DNA of 23,204 nucleotides from a virus. A model generated the notes under the pieces. That model did no database searches. It was not told where the DNA came from and saw nothing but the letters and a program-made list of their open reading frames with translations. The number at the start of each line of letters is the position of its first letter. The first letter of the stretch is position 1. Both the position numbers and the translations under genes were made by a program. The stretch spans positions 1 through 23,204 of IMG/VR virus record IMGVR_UViG_3300042546_000429; one strand, given 5' to 3'. Below, one piece after another: positions 14,051 to 21,549 of the stretch.

Positions 14051-15130
14051 TTAAACAAATAACTTTAATTTTTCTTCTATATTAGATTCGAAGTTTAAAA
14101 TTTGATTTTCTACCCATATATTATAATGTTTTTTATTATATTCCAATCTCTTATCAATTTCTAAATTATCATAAAAATCATTATGTTCAAGAATATGTAA
14201 ATTGTTTTTTATACATAAGTCAATCTTTTTTTGATAATCTATGTGATCAATTTCATCATATTCATAGTTAATTATATCATCAAACATATCAAATCCACCT
14301 ATTCTAAGATCTTGAATAATATCTTTATATCCAATTATTAAAGGTATTCTTTTTGTCAAAAATGGAGTAGAAGTTTTCTCAGTATATAATGGTCTCAGTG
14401 ATTCTTCTACTTTATCATAGTTAAATGATTCGACAGTTAAAAATATATTACCTGGAATATTTTTATCAATATAAAGAATATTTACTAAATTTTTATCTTG
14501 ATGATATTTATGATTTCCATCATAATAAAATTTATCAAAAAATTTATCTTTGGATATATTATTTCTAATGTCTTCATTCAGGTCTAGAAAAAATTGCCCA
14601 CAAGCAGTAACGTATCCTTCAGGTAACAAATTATAATCGTTCAATCTATATAACAAAAATTCTCTAACTTGATTTTTTGTCCCATTTAATGAGCAAAATG
14701 GCACGTCCTTTATTTTATTTCCGATTAAAGATTTTCTTATTCTAAATGATCCGTAATAAAAATTAATGACTTCTAACAGTGGTTCAAATATATAATTTTG
14801 TATCTCATATTTTTCAAAATAATCAGCAAATATTTCAGTTTTTACAATATAAATTATATTTTTATGTTTGCTATCTATTTTTTTTATACACTCAAAGAAT
14901 AATTCAATTTTTTGATATTGTGGTTCAAACCGTTCATCATCAATAAAAAATATTGTATTGTCACTTATCTTTTTTTCTAAAAATGAGCATACATTTTTAA
15001 TATAATTATCTTTATCACTTTCTAAAATATTAGTAATATGAGATGAATATCTCATCATATCAAAGATTTTTATACTCTTTTTATTATACTCAACCCTTTC
15101 ACTTGTCAATATTTTAAATAATTTTTTCAT
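14051..15130 (-). CDS. Putative GT10-like glycosyltransferase
   Basis: The product has 359 residues and is the first gene of the late operon. The C-terminal half has TEKTSTPFLTKRIPLIIGY (250-268) followed by LRIGGFDMFDDIINYEYDEID (275-295), the pattern of fucosyltransferase (GT10)-type nucleotide-sugar sites (TEK-x-x-x-P-x-x-x-x-x-P-x-x-x-G) seen in many phage glycosyltransferases. FCSLNGTKNQVREFLLYRLN (145-164) matches the LN-x-x-x-x-x-R element before it in those proteins. The N-terminal half (FFIDDERFEPQ, KNIIYIVKTEIF) could be the acceptor domain. The DNA is very AT-rich. A perfect late promoter lies 24 bases upstream. Fold assignment is moderate; donor sugar unknown. Confidence 0.72.
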   Translation of the reverse strand: MKKLFKILTSERVEYNKKSIKIFDMMRYSSHITNILESDKDNYIKNVCSFLEKKISDNTIFFIDDERFEPQYQKIELFFECIKKIDSKHKNIIYIVKTEIFADYFEKYEIQNYIFEPLLEVINFYYGSFRIRKSLIGNKIKDVPFCSLNGTKNQVREFLLYRLNDYNLLPEGYVTACGQFFLDLNEDIRNNISKDKFFDKFYYDGNHKYHQDKNLVNILYIDKNIPGNIFLTVESFNYDKVEESLRPLYTEKTSTPFLTKRIPLIIGYKDIIQDLRIGGFDMFDDIINYEYDEIDHIDYQKKIDLCIKNNLHILEHNDFYDNLEIDKRLEYNKKHYNIWVENQILNFESNIEEKLKLFV

Positions 15131-15154
15131 TAATTATATTCTTATTCGTGATTT

Positions 15155-15162
15155 TATTTATA
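15155..15162 (-). promoter_or_regulatory. T4-type late promoter heading the glycan operon
   Basis: Perfect TATAAATA on the minus strand, 24 bases before the ATG at 15130 and 6 bases after the T-tract of the gp41 terminator. It implies that the whole island is transcribed late, by host polymerase with the phage late sigma factor (gp55) and its partners. Confidence 0.85.
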
Positions 15163-15168
15163 GGTAAT

Positions 15169-15200
15169 AAAAAAAGGTAAAGAATATAAAACTCTTTACC
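15169..15200 (-). terminator. Intrinsic terminator after gp41 helicase
   Basis: On the minus strand GGTAAAGA, a 9-base loop, TCTTTACC (8-bp perfect stem), then seven Ts. It lies 9 bases after the helicase stop and separates the replication operon from the late glycan operon. Confidence 0.9.
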
Positions 15201-15209
15201 AAAATACTA

Positions 15210-16586
15210 TTAAAATTTAAATCCATTAAATTTTTCTTTTTTTACTGTTTTATCCTGTTCAGATTCAGAATATTCATTATTGTCAATAACATCATTTTGG
15301 GCAGATTGTTCACAATCATACAATCTCATTTTTGCTCTGTCGATACCTACAATAAATCTTTTATAGATTGTTGGGTCATTATAACGATTTTTTAATTGTT
15401 TTACCATAATTTGCCCAAGATTTTCTAATTCTTCAGTACTGATAAGAGCAAACATAAGGTCTGCAGTTGCTGGAAGACCAAAAGACTCTGATGTATCAGT
15501 AAGTTCTACATCAGAATTACCATAACCACTACGAGTAGTTTGAGTAGCGGATACAATTGGAACGTTAAATTCCACGGCAAGACCACGAAGTTCTTCTGCA
15601 ATTGCTTTTACAAACGTATAAGAATTAATGTTACTATTTCCCTTATATCTGGAAGAAGAACAGATATTAAGATAATCAATAAAAATAATATCTGGTTTAA
15701 AAGATTTTTTAAGTGCTAATTCATTAAGCAATGCTTTAAAATGTCCACTATGTGCAGATGCTGTTGGATATTCTTTAATAATTAAAGACCCTTGTGTTTT
15801 ACTGGCAAGTGTATTGACTTTACTTTCAAACATTGCCTTTGGTAATTCTGATAACTGTTGAATAGGAACGTTTAATAGATTTGCATCAATCCTCTCAGCA
15901 ATTTTTTCTTCTGCCATTTCGAGAGTAATGTATAAGACATTTTTTCCTTGAACTAAGACAGAAGATGCGACATGGCACATGAACAAAGATTTACCGACAC
16001 CAGTGCCTGCAAGGGCAATATTTAATGTTTTATTTGGGAGACCACCTTTAGTAATTTTATTAAAATATTCCAAATCAAACTCGATTTTATCTTCCTTCCT
16101 GTGATAATAATTATATCTTTCTTCATAATTTAAAAGATAATCATGTCCAATATTATTATCAAATGATACCGCTAAAGCATCAGATAAAATTGAAGGAATT
16201 GCATCTCTATTTTTTTTATCATCCTTACCATCAGCAATATAAATGGATTCCATTAAAGCGAGATAAATGGCACGGTCTCTGCACCATTTTTCAGTAGTAT
16301 CAATTAACCACTTTTGGTCGGATGGTTGATATTCGAATGAATTGATTAAAGATGTTAAAGATTTAATATCACTCTCATTTATATCTTTTCTGTTAGATAT
16401 TTCAATTAAAAGTGATTCTAGTGTAATTTGAGAATTATATTTTAAGATAAATTTTACAGTTTCTTCAAAAATAATTTTTTGAGAATTATCTTCAAAATAT
16501 TCTAGATTAATAAATGGTATTACTTTTCTAGAATATTCTTCATTAAATATTAAATTTTTTAAGACTGTTAATTCAACACTTTCCAT
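15210..16586 (-). CDS. 41: Replicative DNA helicase, T4 gp41 / DnaB type
   Basis: The product has 458 residues, close to T4 gp41 (475). The helical N-terminal domain is about 1-150. The RecA-like core has Walker A AGTGVGKS (193-200), Walker B IIFIDYLN (300-307, D304), and the H4 element SATQTTRSG (347-355). The C-terminal tail is acidic and then basic (SESEQDKTVKKEKFNGFKF), possibly for partner binding. As the gp41 hexamer it unwinds DNA ahead of gp43 at the fork. It starts 22 bases after UvsX in the same operon. No clear SD is visible, so translation may depend on coupling. The gene ends at a strong terminator. Confidence 0.95.
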   Translation of the reverse strand: MESVELTVLKNLIFNEEYSRKVIPFINLEYFEDNSQKIIFEETVKFILKYNSQITLESLLIEISNRKDINESDIKSLTSLINSFEYQPSDQKWLIDTTEKWCRDRAIYLALMESIYIADGKDDKKNRDAIPSILSDALAVSFDNNIGHDYLLNYEERYNYYHRKEDKIEFDLEYFNKITKGGLPNKTLNIALAGTGVGKSLFMCHVASSVLVQGKNVLYITLEMAEEKIAERIDANLLNVPIQQLSELPKAMFESKVNTLASKTQGSLIIKEYPTASAHSGHFKALLNELALKKSFKPDIIFIDYLNICSSSRYKGNSNINSYTFVKAIAEELRGLAVEFNVPIVSATQTTRSGYGNSDVELTDTSESFGLPATADLMFALISTEELENLGQIMVKQLKNRYNDPTIYKRFIVGIDRAKMRLYDCEQSAQNDVIDNNEYSESEQDKTVKKEKFNGFKF

Positions 16587-16608
16587 TTAAAAGAACCATA
16601 AACAATAA

Positions 16609-17610
16609 TCAACCGTAACTAAACTCCTTCTTAGCAATCTCATCTAATTGTTGCATCACTTCTTCAGTAAAATATAATTCTGGTTCTTTTAGAATTTGCT
16701 TAGCATAAATCTTTTTACCATCGATCTCATATCGTCCTGCTACATTCTTCCAGAGTCCACCAATCTCACCAAGTTCCAGAAGACCATAATAACGATCAAG
16801 CCCCCGCTCATCGTAATAAAGACGGACTTCAACATCTTTGTTCTCCTTACTTAAACGCGATTTAGCAGTCTTAGCCTTGATAATATTTCCGACCACTTCC
16901 GTTCCATCCTTTTCTTTCTTTTTGCTGAGATAAATGATCGTACTTGCTGCGTATTTGAGTCCAGAACCTCCTCCCATTTCTTTAGTTGGTACGTAAGCTC
17001 CGATGACATCGTATGTATGATTTGTGACAATGAGCGGGACATTTGCTTGACCTAGTTTGAGTGTGAGCATTCGGAATGCACCTTTGACCAATTGAGATTT
17101 GGTCATATCACGAACTTGTTTATCGTTCAGTGCATCAGTGATTTCTTTCTCTGTTGAAAGCATACCTAAAGAGTCTAGCACAAACATGCACGGTTTGCGT
17201 TCTTCTAAAGGTTTCTTAAGGTACATATCAACCGCCTTAAGTGCTTTACCACGAAACTCTTCAATGGTAACAACATTTACAACTACAAGACGTGTAGTAT
17301 CAATACCACGAGACTCTACAAGTGATTTAGTGATAGCAGCTTCAGTGTCAAAGTAGAGACAGTAACCATCGGGATTAGAATCAAGAAAATTCTTAACCAC
17401 GGCGAGAGAGAAAAAAGTCTTTCCAGTAGAAGACTCTCCAGCAATAGCAGTAATCTTATTGCCAGATACACCGCCAAATACACTACCTGAGACCAGTGCA
17501 TTAAAAATGTATGAACCCGTATCAACATAAGTTTCGGTCTCGTCTATATCAGATGCCAACTTTGTAAAGTCGTCACCAATCTCTTTTACAATATCCTTTA
17601 AAAAATCCAT
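16609..17610 (-). CDS. uvsX: UvsX RecA-like recombinase
   Basis: The product has 333 residues. The ATG at 17610 is preferred over GTG at 17613 because GGAG lies 7 bases before it. Walker A is GESSTGKT (58-65), and CMFVLDSLG (141-149, D146) is Walker B. IVTNHTYDVIG and MGGGSGLKYAASTIIYLSKK are the L2 and C-terminal strands typical of UvsX. It forms the presynaptic filament for strand exchange and recombination-dependent replication. Its start overlaps the stop of the 42-residue gene as TGATG, which implies translational coupling. With the repeats in the GT25 array it offers a ready means of gene conversion there. Confidence 0.96.
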   Translation of the reverse strand: MDFLKDIVKEIGDDFTKLASDIDETETYVDTGSYIFNALVSGSVFGGVSGNKITAIAGESSTGKTFFSLAVVKNFLDSNPDGYCLYFDTEAAITKSLVESRGIDTTRLVVVNVVTIEEFRGKALKAVDMYLKKPLEERKPCMFVLDSLGMLSTEKEITDALNDKQVRDMTKSQLVKGAFRMLTLKLGQANVPLIVTNHTYDVIGAYVPTKEMGGGSGLKYAASTIIYLSKKKEKDGTEVVGNIIKAKTAKSRLSKENKDVEVRLYYDERGLDRYYGLLELGEIGGLWKNVAGRYEIDGKKIYAKQILKEPELYFTEEVMQQLDEIAKKEFSYG

Positions 17611-17738
17611 CACTTATCTCCAATAAAAACATAATCTTGATTTTGAGATTTAAACATCTCTACTGCCTCTTCAGTTCTAAAAAACTTAAAGAGTGTTGTA
17701 TTTGGAAACTCTTTGATGTAATAATTCAGTTTAATCAT
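17610..17738 (-). CDS. Tiny conserved-context protein (42 aa) before uvsX
   Basis: The frame starts at the ATG at 17738 (MIKLNYYIKEFPNTTLFKFF) and ends with TGA at 17610-17612, overlapping the uvsX ATG as TGATG. The start likewise overlaps the stop of the 54-residue gene as TGATG. This double junction and the SD for uvsX inside its last codons support a real gene. No family is recognised. It is a small mixed-charge protein with an aromatic core. Translation of it may open the uvsX start. Confidence 0.65.
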   Translation of the reverse strand: MIKLNYYIKEFPNTTLFKFFRTEEAVEMFKSQNQDYVFIGDK

Positions 17739-17902
17739 CACGCTACAATCCCGTATTCTTTACGAAGTATTTGTTTATAAGGCAAACCTTGCTCTCTAAG
17801 TTCTTTTACTAATTTTAATTTATGGTATAAAGAGGCATCTCCACCAAATCCCAATGCCTTAACAATAGTATTCAGTTCTTTATCATTAATAGGAAGTTCC
17901 AT
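17738..17902 (-). CDS. Tiny basic helical protein (54 aa)
   Basis: The sequence starts MELPINDKELNTIVKALGFG and ends EYGIVA. LYHKLKLVKELREQGLPYKQ is a strongly amphipathic basic helix, as in small nucleic-acid-binding proteins, but no family is recognised. The start overlaps the stop of the 67-residue gene as TGATG, with GGAA nearby, and its stop overlaps the next start the same way. Too short for usual size cut-offs; the junctions make it convincing. Confidence 0.68.
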   Translation of the reverse strand: MELPINDKELNTIVKALGFGGDASLYHKLKLVKELREQGLPYKQILRKEYGIVA

Positions 17903-18105
17903 CAATCATTCCAACGCAAAGTTTGTAAATATTCTACAACATTTTCACGAACATCCATTAATTCATGAAAACATTTTTGATTATGAGCACATTGCCTAAG
18001 TTCGTTATCTGGTTTATATACAGATTCTAAAAATAAATCTAAACCCCTATTCCATTTGTCTTTTTTAGTTTCAATATCTTCATTATTAAGATTTTTATTT
18101 GTCAT
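17902..18105 (-). CDS. Hypothetical 67-residue protein between gp43 and uvsX
   Basis: The start overlaps the gp43 stop by 4 bases (ATGA). The product is polar and charged with a WNRGLDLFLESVYKP helix and two cysteines in QCAHNQKCFHELMD (C-x5-C with nearby His), which could bind a metal but does not match a named finger. The C-terminal half is helical. No family is recognised. The position inside the replication operon suggests an accessory role in replication. Confidence 0.7.
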   Translation of the reverse strand: MTNKNLNNEDIETKKDKWNRGLDLFLESVYKPDNELRQCAHNQKCFHELMDVRENVVEYLQTLRWND

Positions 18106-20597
18106 GAGAAAAAAGATTCTAAGGTATTTATTTTTTCAACTTTCCATCCGATAGCATCTAAAATAGATCTAAATGGTTCTAAGAATGCCTTCTCAAATTG
18201 TAAGTCATAATCAATGTACTTGTCAATACCCAATTCTTTTGGGAATTCTTGTATAAAAGATATAATATTTTCCCTAATGATATTTGGTTTTTTTAAATAA
18301 ATAAACTTCACTTTTTCACCATTACCAATAAGAGAATATTTATTAGTTAATTTTTTTTCTTTGATATAATGATTAAACAATAGTGCTCCACGAATATGAA
18401 CAGGTGTACCTTTTATATAAATGTCCGATGACGATTTATATTTGCGAACATCAGATGCACTTCTTGGGAATGCAATTTGTTCTGGGGGAAGAGTCTTAAA
18501 CAATTGTCTACATTTATCGATATACTCGATAACATCATCTTCCGTTCCACTCATCATTATTTTAAATCCATCTTTAAACATTTTTCTGCATGGAGCAGGA
18601 GTAGATGATTTAATTGCTTCAATTCCTTTAATTTTAAGTTTAGGTTCTTCGTAACGAACACCTTCACTATCCCAAACATTCAGAATGTAGCGTTTTTTGG
18701 CAGTCCAAATTCCACGTTCAGCAACACATTCACGCTTCATAAACATCTTCTGATCATAGGCATTCACATACTCAGCCAATTCTTGGTAAGAACTTTCAAT
18801 ATATTTCTCAAATTCCACTTGACAGACCTTATCAAGGAACGAAACAATGCCTTGAGTAGTTTTCTCTCTTCCCTTGAATACACTGTCAACCAAAGGACCC
18901 ATATTAATATAAAGAGAATCAGTATCCGAAGCAATAACATAATCAACATCTCCCGTCTTAAGAATTTTATTCAGATAGGCATTCATTTTATTCATAATCC
19001 ACTGAATAGAAACCTGTCCAGATAAAGTAATGGCTTCAGCGTTTGCTAGTTTAAAATAACGAAAGTACTGATTGCCGATAGCACCATAAGCAGAGTTAAG
19101 TTGAATTTTCCTCGCCATTTGGATGTTGTTGCATCTTGCAATCTCTTTTTCCAACTCTTTCGTCTTTTTCTTTTCATATTCCTGTTCCGCAGCAAGCATT
19201 TTTTTCTTAAACACCACACGTTCAGTGTAAATCTTTTCCATCAGTTCTGGAAGGAATCCACGAACATCCTTACGGTACATTGCACCGTTAGCACATACGG
19301 CAAAGTCTTTATAAGAGTCAAATGTTAGTTCTTTATTAAGAATTTTATCTACATTTACTGTAGGATGGCGATTATCTAAAAGAGTCTCTGGAGAAATGTT
19401 GTATTGCATAATAAGGTGAGGGTATAGAGAGTTCAAGTCAAAACTCACAACCCAGTCATAAGCACCAGGAATTGGTTCTTTTACATAAGCACCAGCATAT
19501 TTGGAATCTTTATCAGATCTTTCATTTGGAGGAATTACAATGTTTCTCTTTTTGAGATAATTGTAAATGATAGTGTCCCACATCCTAACCTGAGAAAATA
19601 CATCCTCATAGTTTACTTTGGCGTCATATGCCATAGTAAGTGCAAGTTCAATCAATTTCATCTTGTCTTCCAAACGGTCAACAAGTTCTACGTCAATGAT
19701 GTTGTATTCTACAAACTTCTGCCAACCTTTAGTATAAAAGTCCTTGAACGTATCAAACTCAGAGTGATCTAGTTTTTTCTGACCAAGTTCAACTTCGGCA
19801 ATATAATCAAGTCGGTATGATTCCTGTGCCTTGTAGGTGAATTTTTTATAAAGGTCAAGATAGTCTAACTGCGAGATACCCCCAATATCATAAGAAATAT
19901 TTTTACGACCAGAAATATAAACTTCATCCTCAGTTACCAAACCCCAAGGAGACATTCTCTTCATAAGTTTTTCACCAAGCACACGGTCTAGGCGACGAAC
20001 AAGATATGGAATATCGTAAAGTTTACTATTCCACCCAGTCACAACTTCTGGAGTATTATCCATCCACCAATGAATAAAATCATTCAAAAGGTCATACTCG
20101 TTGTTAAATTGTCGATAAGTAACTTTATTACGATTATGCTTGAATGGTCCCATACCCCAAGTAATAATTTCCTTGGTTGTATAATCTTGTAGAGTAATGA
20201 GAAGAACTTCTTCTGCAGCATTTTCTACATCGGGGAACCCATTTTCTGATGCAACCTCAATATCCAAGGTCATTAATTTAATTTTACTAATATCAAATTT
20301 GATTTCATCCTCAGAATAATTTTCGGAAATATACTGATAGATATATCTCTCATTCCCGTAAATTTTAAATCCTTCTACACCATCATATTTTTTTATAAAC
20401 TCCCTACAATCACGAACAAAACCTGGATGAATTTTTTCTACATATTCACCATTTAAAGTTTTATAATTAGTTTTTTTATTTGAAGGCACAAAAAGAGTCG
20501 GAGCAAATTTCTCACGAGTCATGAAATGATTTCCATTTTCATAACCACGAACAAGAAATTGATCTCCGACCATCTGAACGTTGGTATAAAACCTCAT
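18102..20597 (-). CDS. 43: DNA polymerase, family B, T4 gp43 type
   Basis: The product has 831 residues (T4 gp43 is 898). The 3'-5' exonuclease is complete: Exo I D112-x-E114 (LDIEVAS), Exo II VTGWNSKLYDIPYL (186-199, D195), Exo III YNIID (298-302). The polymerase motifs are A SFDLNSLYPHLI (D387), B KIQLNSAYGAIGN (497-509) and C ASDTDSLYI (D558, D560), followed by KKRY. The C-terminus NTLESFFS resembles the sliding-clamp-binding tails of gp43 proteins. The start overlaps the stop of the 88-residue gene as TAATG. It copies the phage genome with gp44/62, gp45 and gp41. No intein or split is seen. Confidence 0.98.
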   Translation of the reverse strand: MRFYTNVQMVGDQFLVRGYENGNHFMTREKFAPTLFVPSNKKTNYKTLNGEYVEKIHPGFVRDCREFIKKYDGVEGFKIYGNERYIYQYISENYSEDEIKFDISKIKLMTLDIEVASENGFPDVENAAEEVLLITLQDYTTKEIITWGMGPFKHNRNKVTYRQFNNEYDLLNDFIHWWMDNTPEVVTGWNSKLYDIPYLVRRLDRVLGEKLMKRMSPWGLVTEDEVYISGRKNISYDIGGISQLDYLDLYKKFTYKAQESYRLDYIAEVELGQKKLDHSEFDTFKDFYTKGWQKFVEYNIIDVELVDRLEDKMKLIELALTMAYDAKVNYEDVFSQVRMWDTIIYNYLKKRNIVIPPNERSDKDSKYAGAYVKEPIPGAYDWVVSFDLNSLYPHLIMQYNISPETLLDNRHPTVNVDKILNKELTFDSYKDFAVCANGAMYRKDVRGFLPELMEKIYTERVVFKKKMLAAEQEYEKKKTKELEKEIARCNNIQMARKIQLNSAYGAIGNQYFRYFKLANAEAITLSGQVSIQWIMNKMNAYLNKILKTGDVDYVIASDTDSLYINMGPLVDSVFKGREKTTQGIVSFLDKVCQVEFEKYIESSYQELAEYVNAYDQKMFMKRECVAERGIWTAKKRYILNVWDSEGVRYEEPKLKIKGIEAIKSSTPAPCRKMFKDGFKIMMSGTEDDVIEYIDKCRQLFKTLPPEQIAFPRSASDVRKYKSSSDIYIKGTPVHIRGALLFNHYIKEKKLTNKYSLIGNGEKVKFIYLKKPNIIRENIISFIQEFPKELGIDKYIDYDLQFEKAFLEPFRSILDAIGWKVEKINTLESFFS

Positions 20598-20863
20598 TAC
20601 TTCGTCAATTCTTCATATAGTTCAATCAGTCTAGCAGTAGGTTCGGCAATAGTCAAGATTTTATCAGAGTGAATCATAAATTCATTCTGTTTAGTGTATC
20701 CACTCAACCAAGATTCCAAAGTTGGTGCCATTCCATCAACTTGAGGTTTTTTAACTTCAAATGGATTAATTAATTTGCAATCTGGTTCTCCAAGTTCAGA
20801 TGGTGATTCTTCTATTTTTGTAATTAAGATGGTTTTATCTAAAAATACTAATAATTTAATCAT
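20597..20863 (-). CDS. Small protein upstream of gp43, paralogue of its neighbour
   Basis: The product has 88 residues from the ATG at 20863. That start forms TAATG with the upstream stop and has GAGGA 9 bases before it; the ATG at 20872 would be too close to that SD. The pattern IKLLVFLDK.ILITKIEE, LINPFEVKK, W, ILTIAEPTARLIELYEEL aligns along its length with the 117-residue upstream protein (IKLVVVKTG.IIAKIEE, LIKPCVVKI, PW, VVTISEPVDELKLMY). Both look like small beta-barrels of Sm-like size, a fold guess only. Their fixed place before gp43 suggests a role in replication or its control. Confidence 0.72.
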   Translation of the reverse strand: MIKLLVFLDKTILITKIEESPSELGEPDCKLINPFEVKKPQVDGMAPTLESWLSGYTKQNEFMIHSDKILTIAEPTARLIELYEELTK

Positions 20864-21216
20864 TATTGACATTCCTCACAATTATCTTTTAAAACGATAT
20901 TTTGCTCTTCAATTTCTTCAGTAGTTCTTAAAATATCAGTCTGATACATTAATTTTAATTCATCTACTGGTTCAGAAATTGTAACAACCCAGTCAGTAGG
21001 AACTGGAAATCTAATTCCTTTACCTAAAGGTATCCAAGGTGTCAATTTAATATCAAAAGATGCACCTCCAGTATCCTTATTAAGATTCAGGTCTTCTATT
21101 TTTACTACACACGGTTTTATTAAAAAATATCCAACAACTCTATCATCAAGAATCATTTCTTCAATTTTTGCAATAATTTGCTCACCTGTTTTTACTACTA
21201 CCAATTTAATAGACAT
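20863..21216 (-). CDS. Small beta-rich protein, first gene of replication operon
   Basis: The product has 117 residues. Residues 1-20 (MSIKLVVVKTGEQIIAKIEE) and about 70-95 (FPVPTDWVVTISEPVDELKLMY) are the parts shared with the 88-residue protein downstream. The C-terminus is acidic and ends NCEECQ, with two close cysteines. No catalytic motif is visible and no named family is recognised. The gene lies about 25 bases downstream of the predicted start of a sigma70-like promoter. The leader is AT-rich and has no SD. Coupled to the next gene by TAATG. Confidence 0.72.
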   Translation of the reverse strand: MSIKLVVVKTGEQIIAKIEEMILDDRVVGYFLIKPCVVKIEDLNLNKDTGGASFDIKLTPWIPLGKGIRFPVPTDWVVTISEPVDELKLMYQTDILRTTEEIEEQNIVLKDNCEECQ

Positions 21217-21246
21217 AATTATTTTTAAATAATACTTTTTACTAAA

Positions 21247-21275
21247 ATTGTATCACAAATAAAAAAGGGAGTCAA
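21247..21275 (-). promoter_or_regulatory. Sigma70-like promoter of the replication operon
   Basis: On the minus strand TTGACT (21275-21270), a 17-base spacer, TACAAT (21252-21247; five of six). The -35 box and the start of the spacer are built from the 3' arm and T-tract of the terminator at 21261-21300. It should drive the run from 21216 through gp43, uvsX and gp41 to the terminator at 15169-15200. Confidence 0.75.
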
Positions 21276-21300
21276 TCTGGATTTTGCCAGAACTCCCTTT
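21261..21300 (-). terminator. Intrinsic terminator after the 60-residue gene
   Basis: On the minus strand AAAGGGAGT and TCTGG pair with CCAGA and ACTCCCTTT (a TTG bulge on the 3' side), then further Ts. The long two-part stem ends the hsp20 / 60-residue transcript. Its 3' arm contains the -35 box of the next promoter. Confidence 0.88.
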
Positions 21301-21336
21301 GATAGCACCGACGATATTTGGGGTAGCCAATTCTAT

Positions 21337-21519
21337 TTATTCACCATCTCCACCACTTCCATCACCACCATCTCCACCAGAACTAGAGGATGATCTTTTC
21401 GGAACTGCCCTTCCAGCACCAATATTTGTTACCCTATTTTTATTATATACCTTGTGTGGTTTTGCCATTTTAAAACTTATGGTTTTAATTTCTGCAATAA
21501 ACTGCTGGAAGGTTTTCAT
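21337..21519 (-). CDS. 60-aa protein with T4-like capsid-targeting N-terminus and acidic Gly tail
   Basis: The N-terminus MKTFQQFIAEIK is nearly identical to the capsid-targeting peptide of T4 internal head proteins (MKTYQEFIAE), with I-A-E fitting the prohead protease rule, so cleavage after residue 10 is expected. The middle is basic (KMAKPHKVYNKNR, then GAGRAVPKR). The end is low-complexity, five serines then GGDGGDGSGGDGE. It lies between hsp20 and a terminator. A 14-bp inverted repeat ends one base before the start codon. Inference: a small protein delivered inside the head. The plus-strand frame over the same DNA is a shadow. Confidence 0.75.
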   Translation of the reverse strand: MKTFQQFIAEIKTISFKMAKPHKVYNKNRVTNIGAGRAVPKRSSSSSGGDGGDGSGGDGE

Positions 21520-21520
21520 C

Positions 21521-21549
21521 TCTCTAAATAATTTAAAATTATTTAGAGA
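21521..21549. repeat. 14-bp perfect inverted repeat at hsp20 end / next gene start
   Basis: The arms 21521-21534 and 21536-21549 are exact reverse complements with a single central base, read in RNA as an AT-rich hairpin. It covers the last hsp20 codons and stop (21543) and reaches one base from the ATG at 21519, including the AGAG that would serve as its SD. No T-tract follows, so it is not an intrinsic terminator. It may limit translation of the 60-residue gene or mark an RNA processing site. Confidence 0.75.

Noticed and set aside
16590-16615. TTGATT near the gp41 start as a promoter
   Set aside because: No -10 box at the right distance before the ATG.
18125-18132. AATAAATA about 20 bases before the 67-residue gene
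   Set aside because: It lies in gp43 codons inside a coupled early operon; a late start there makes little sense, and the motif is only partial.
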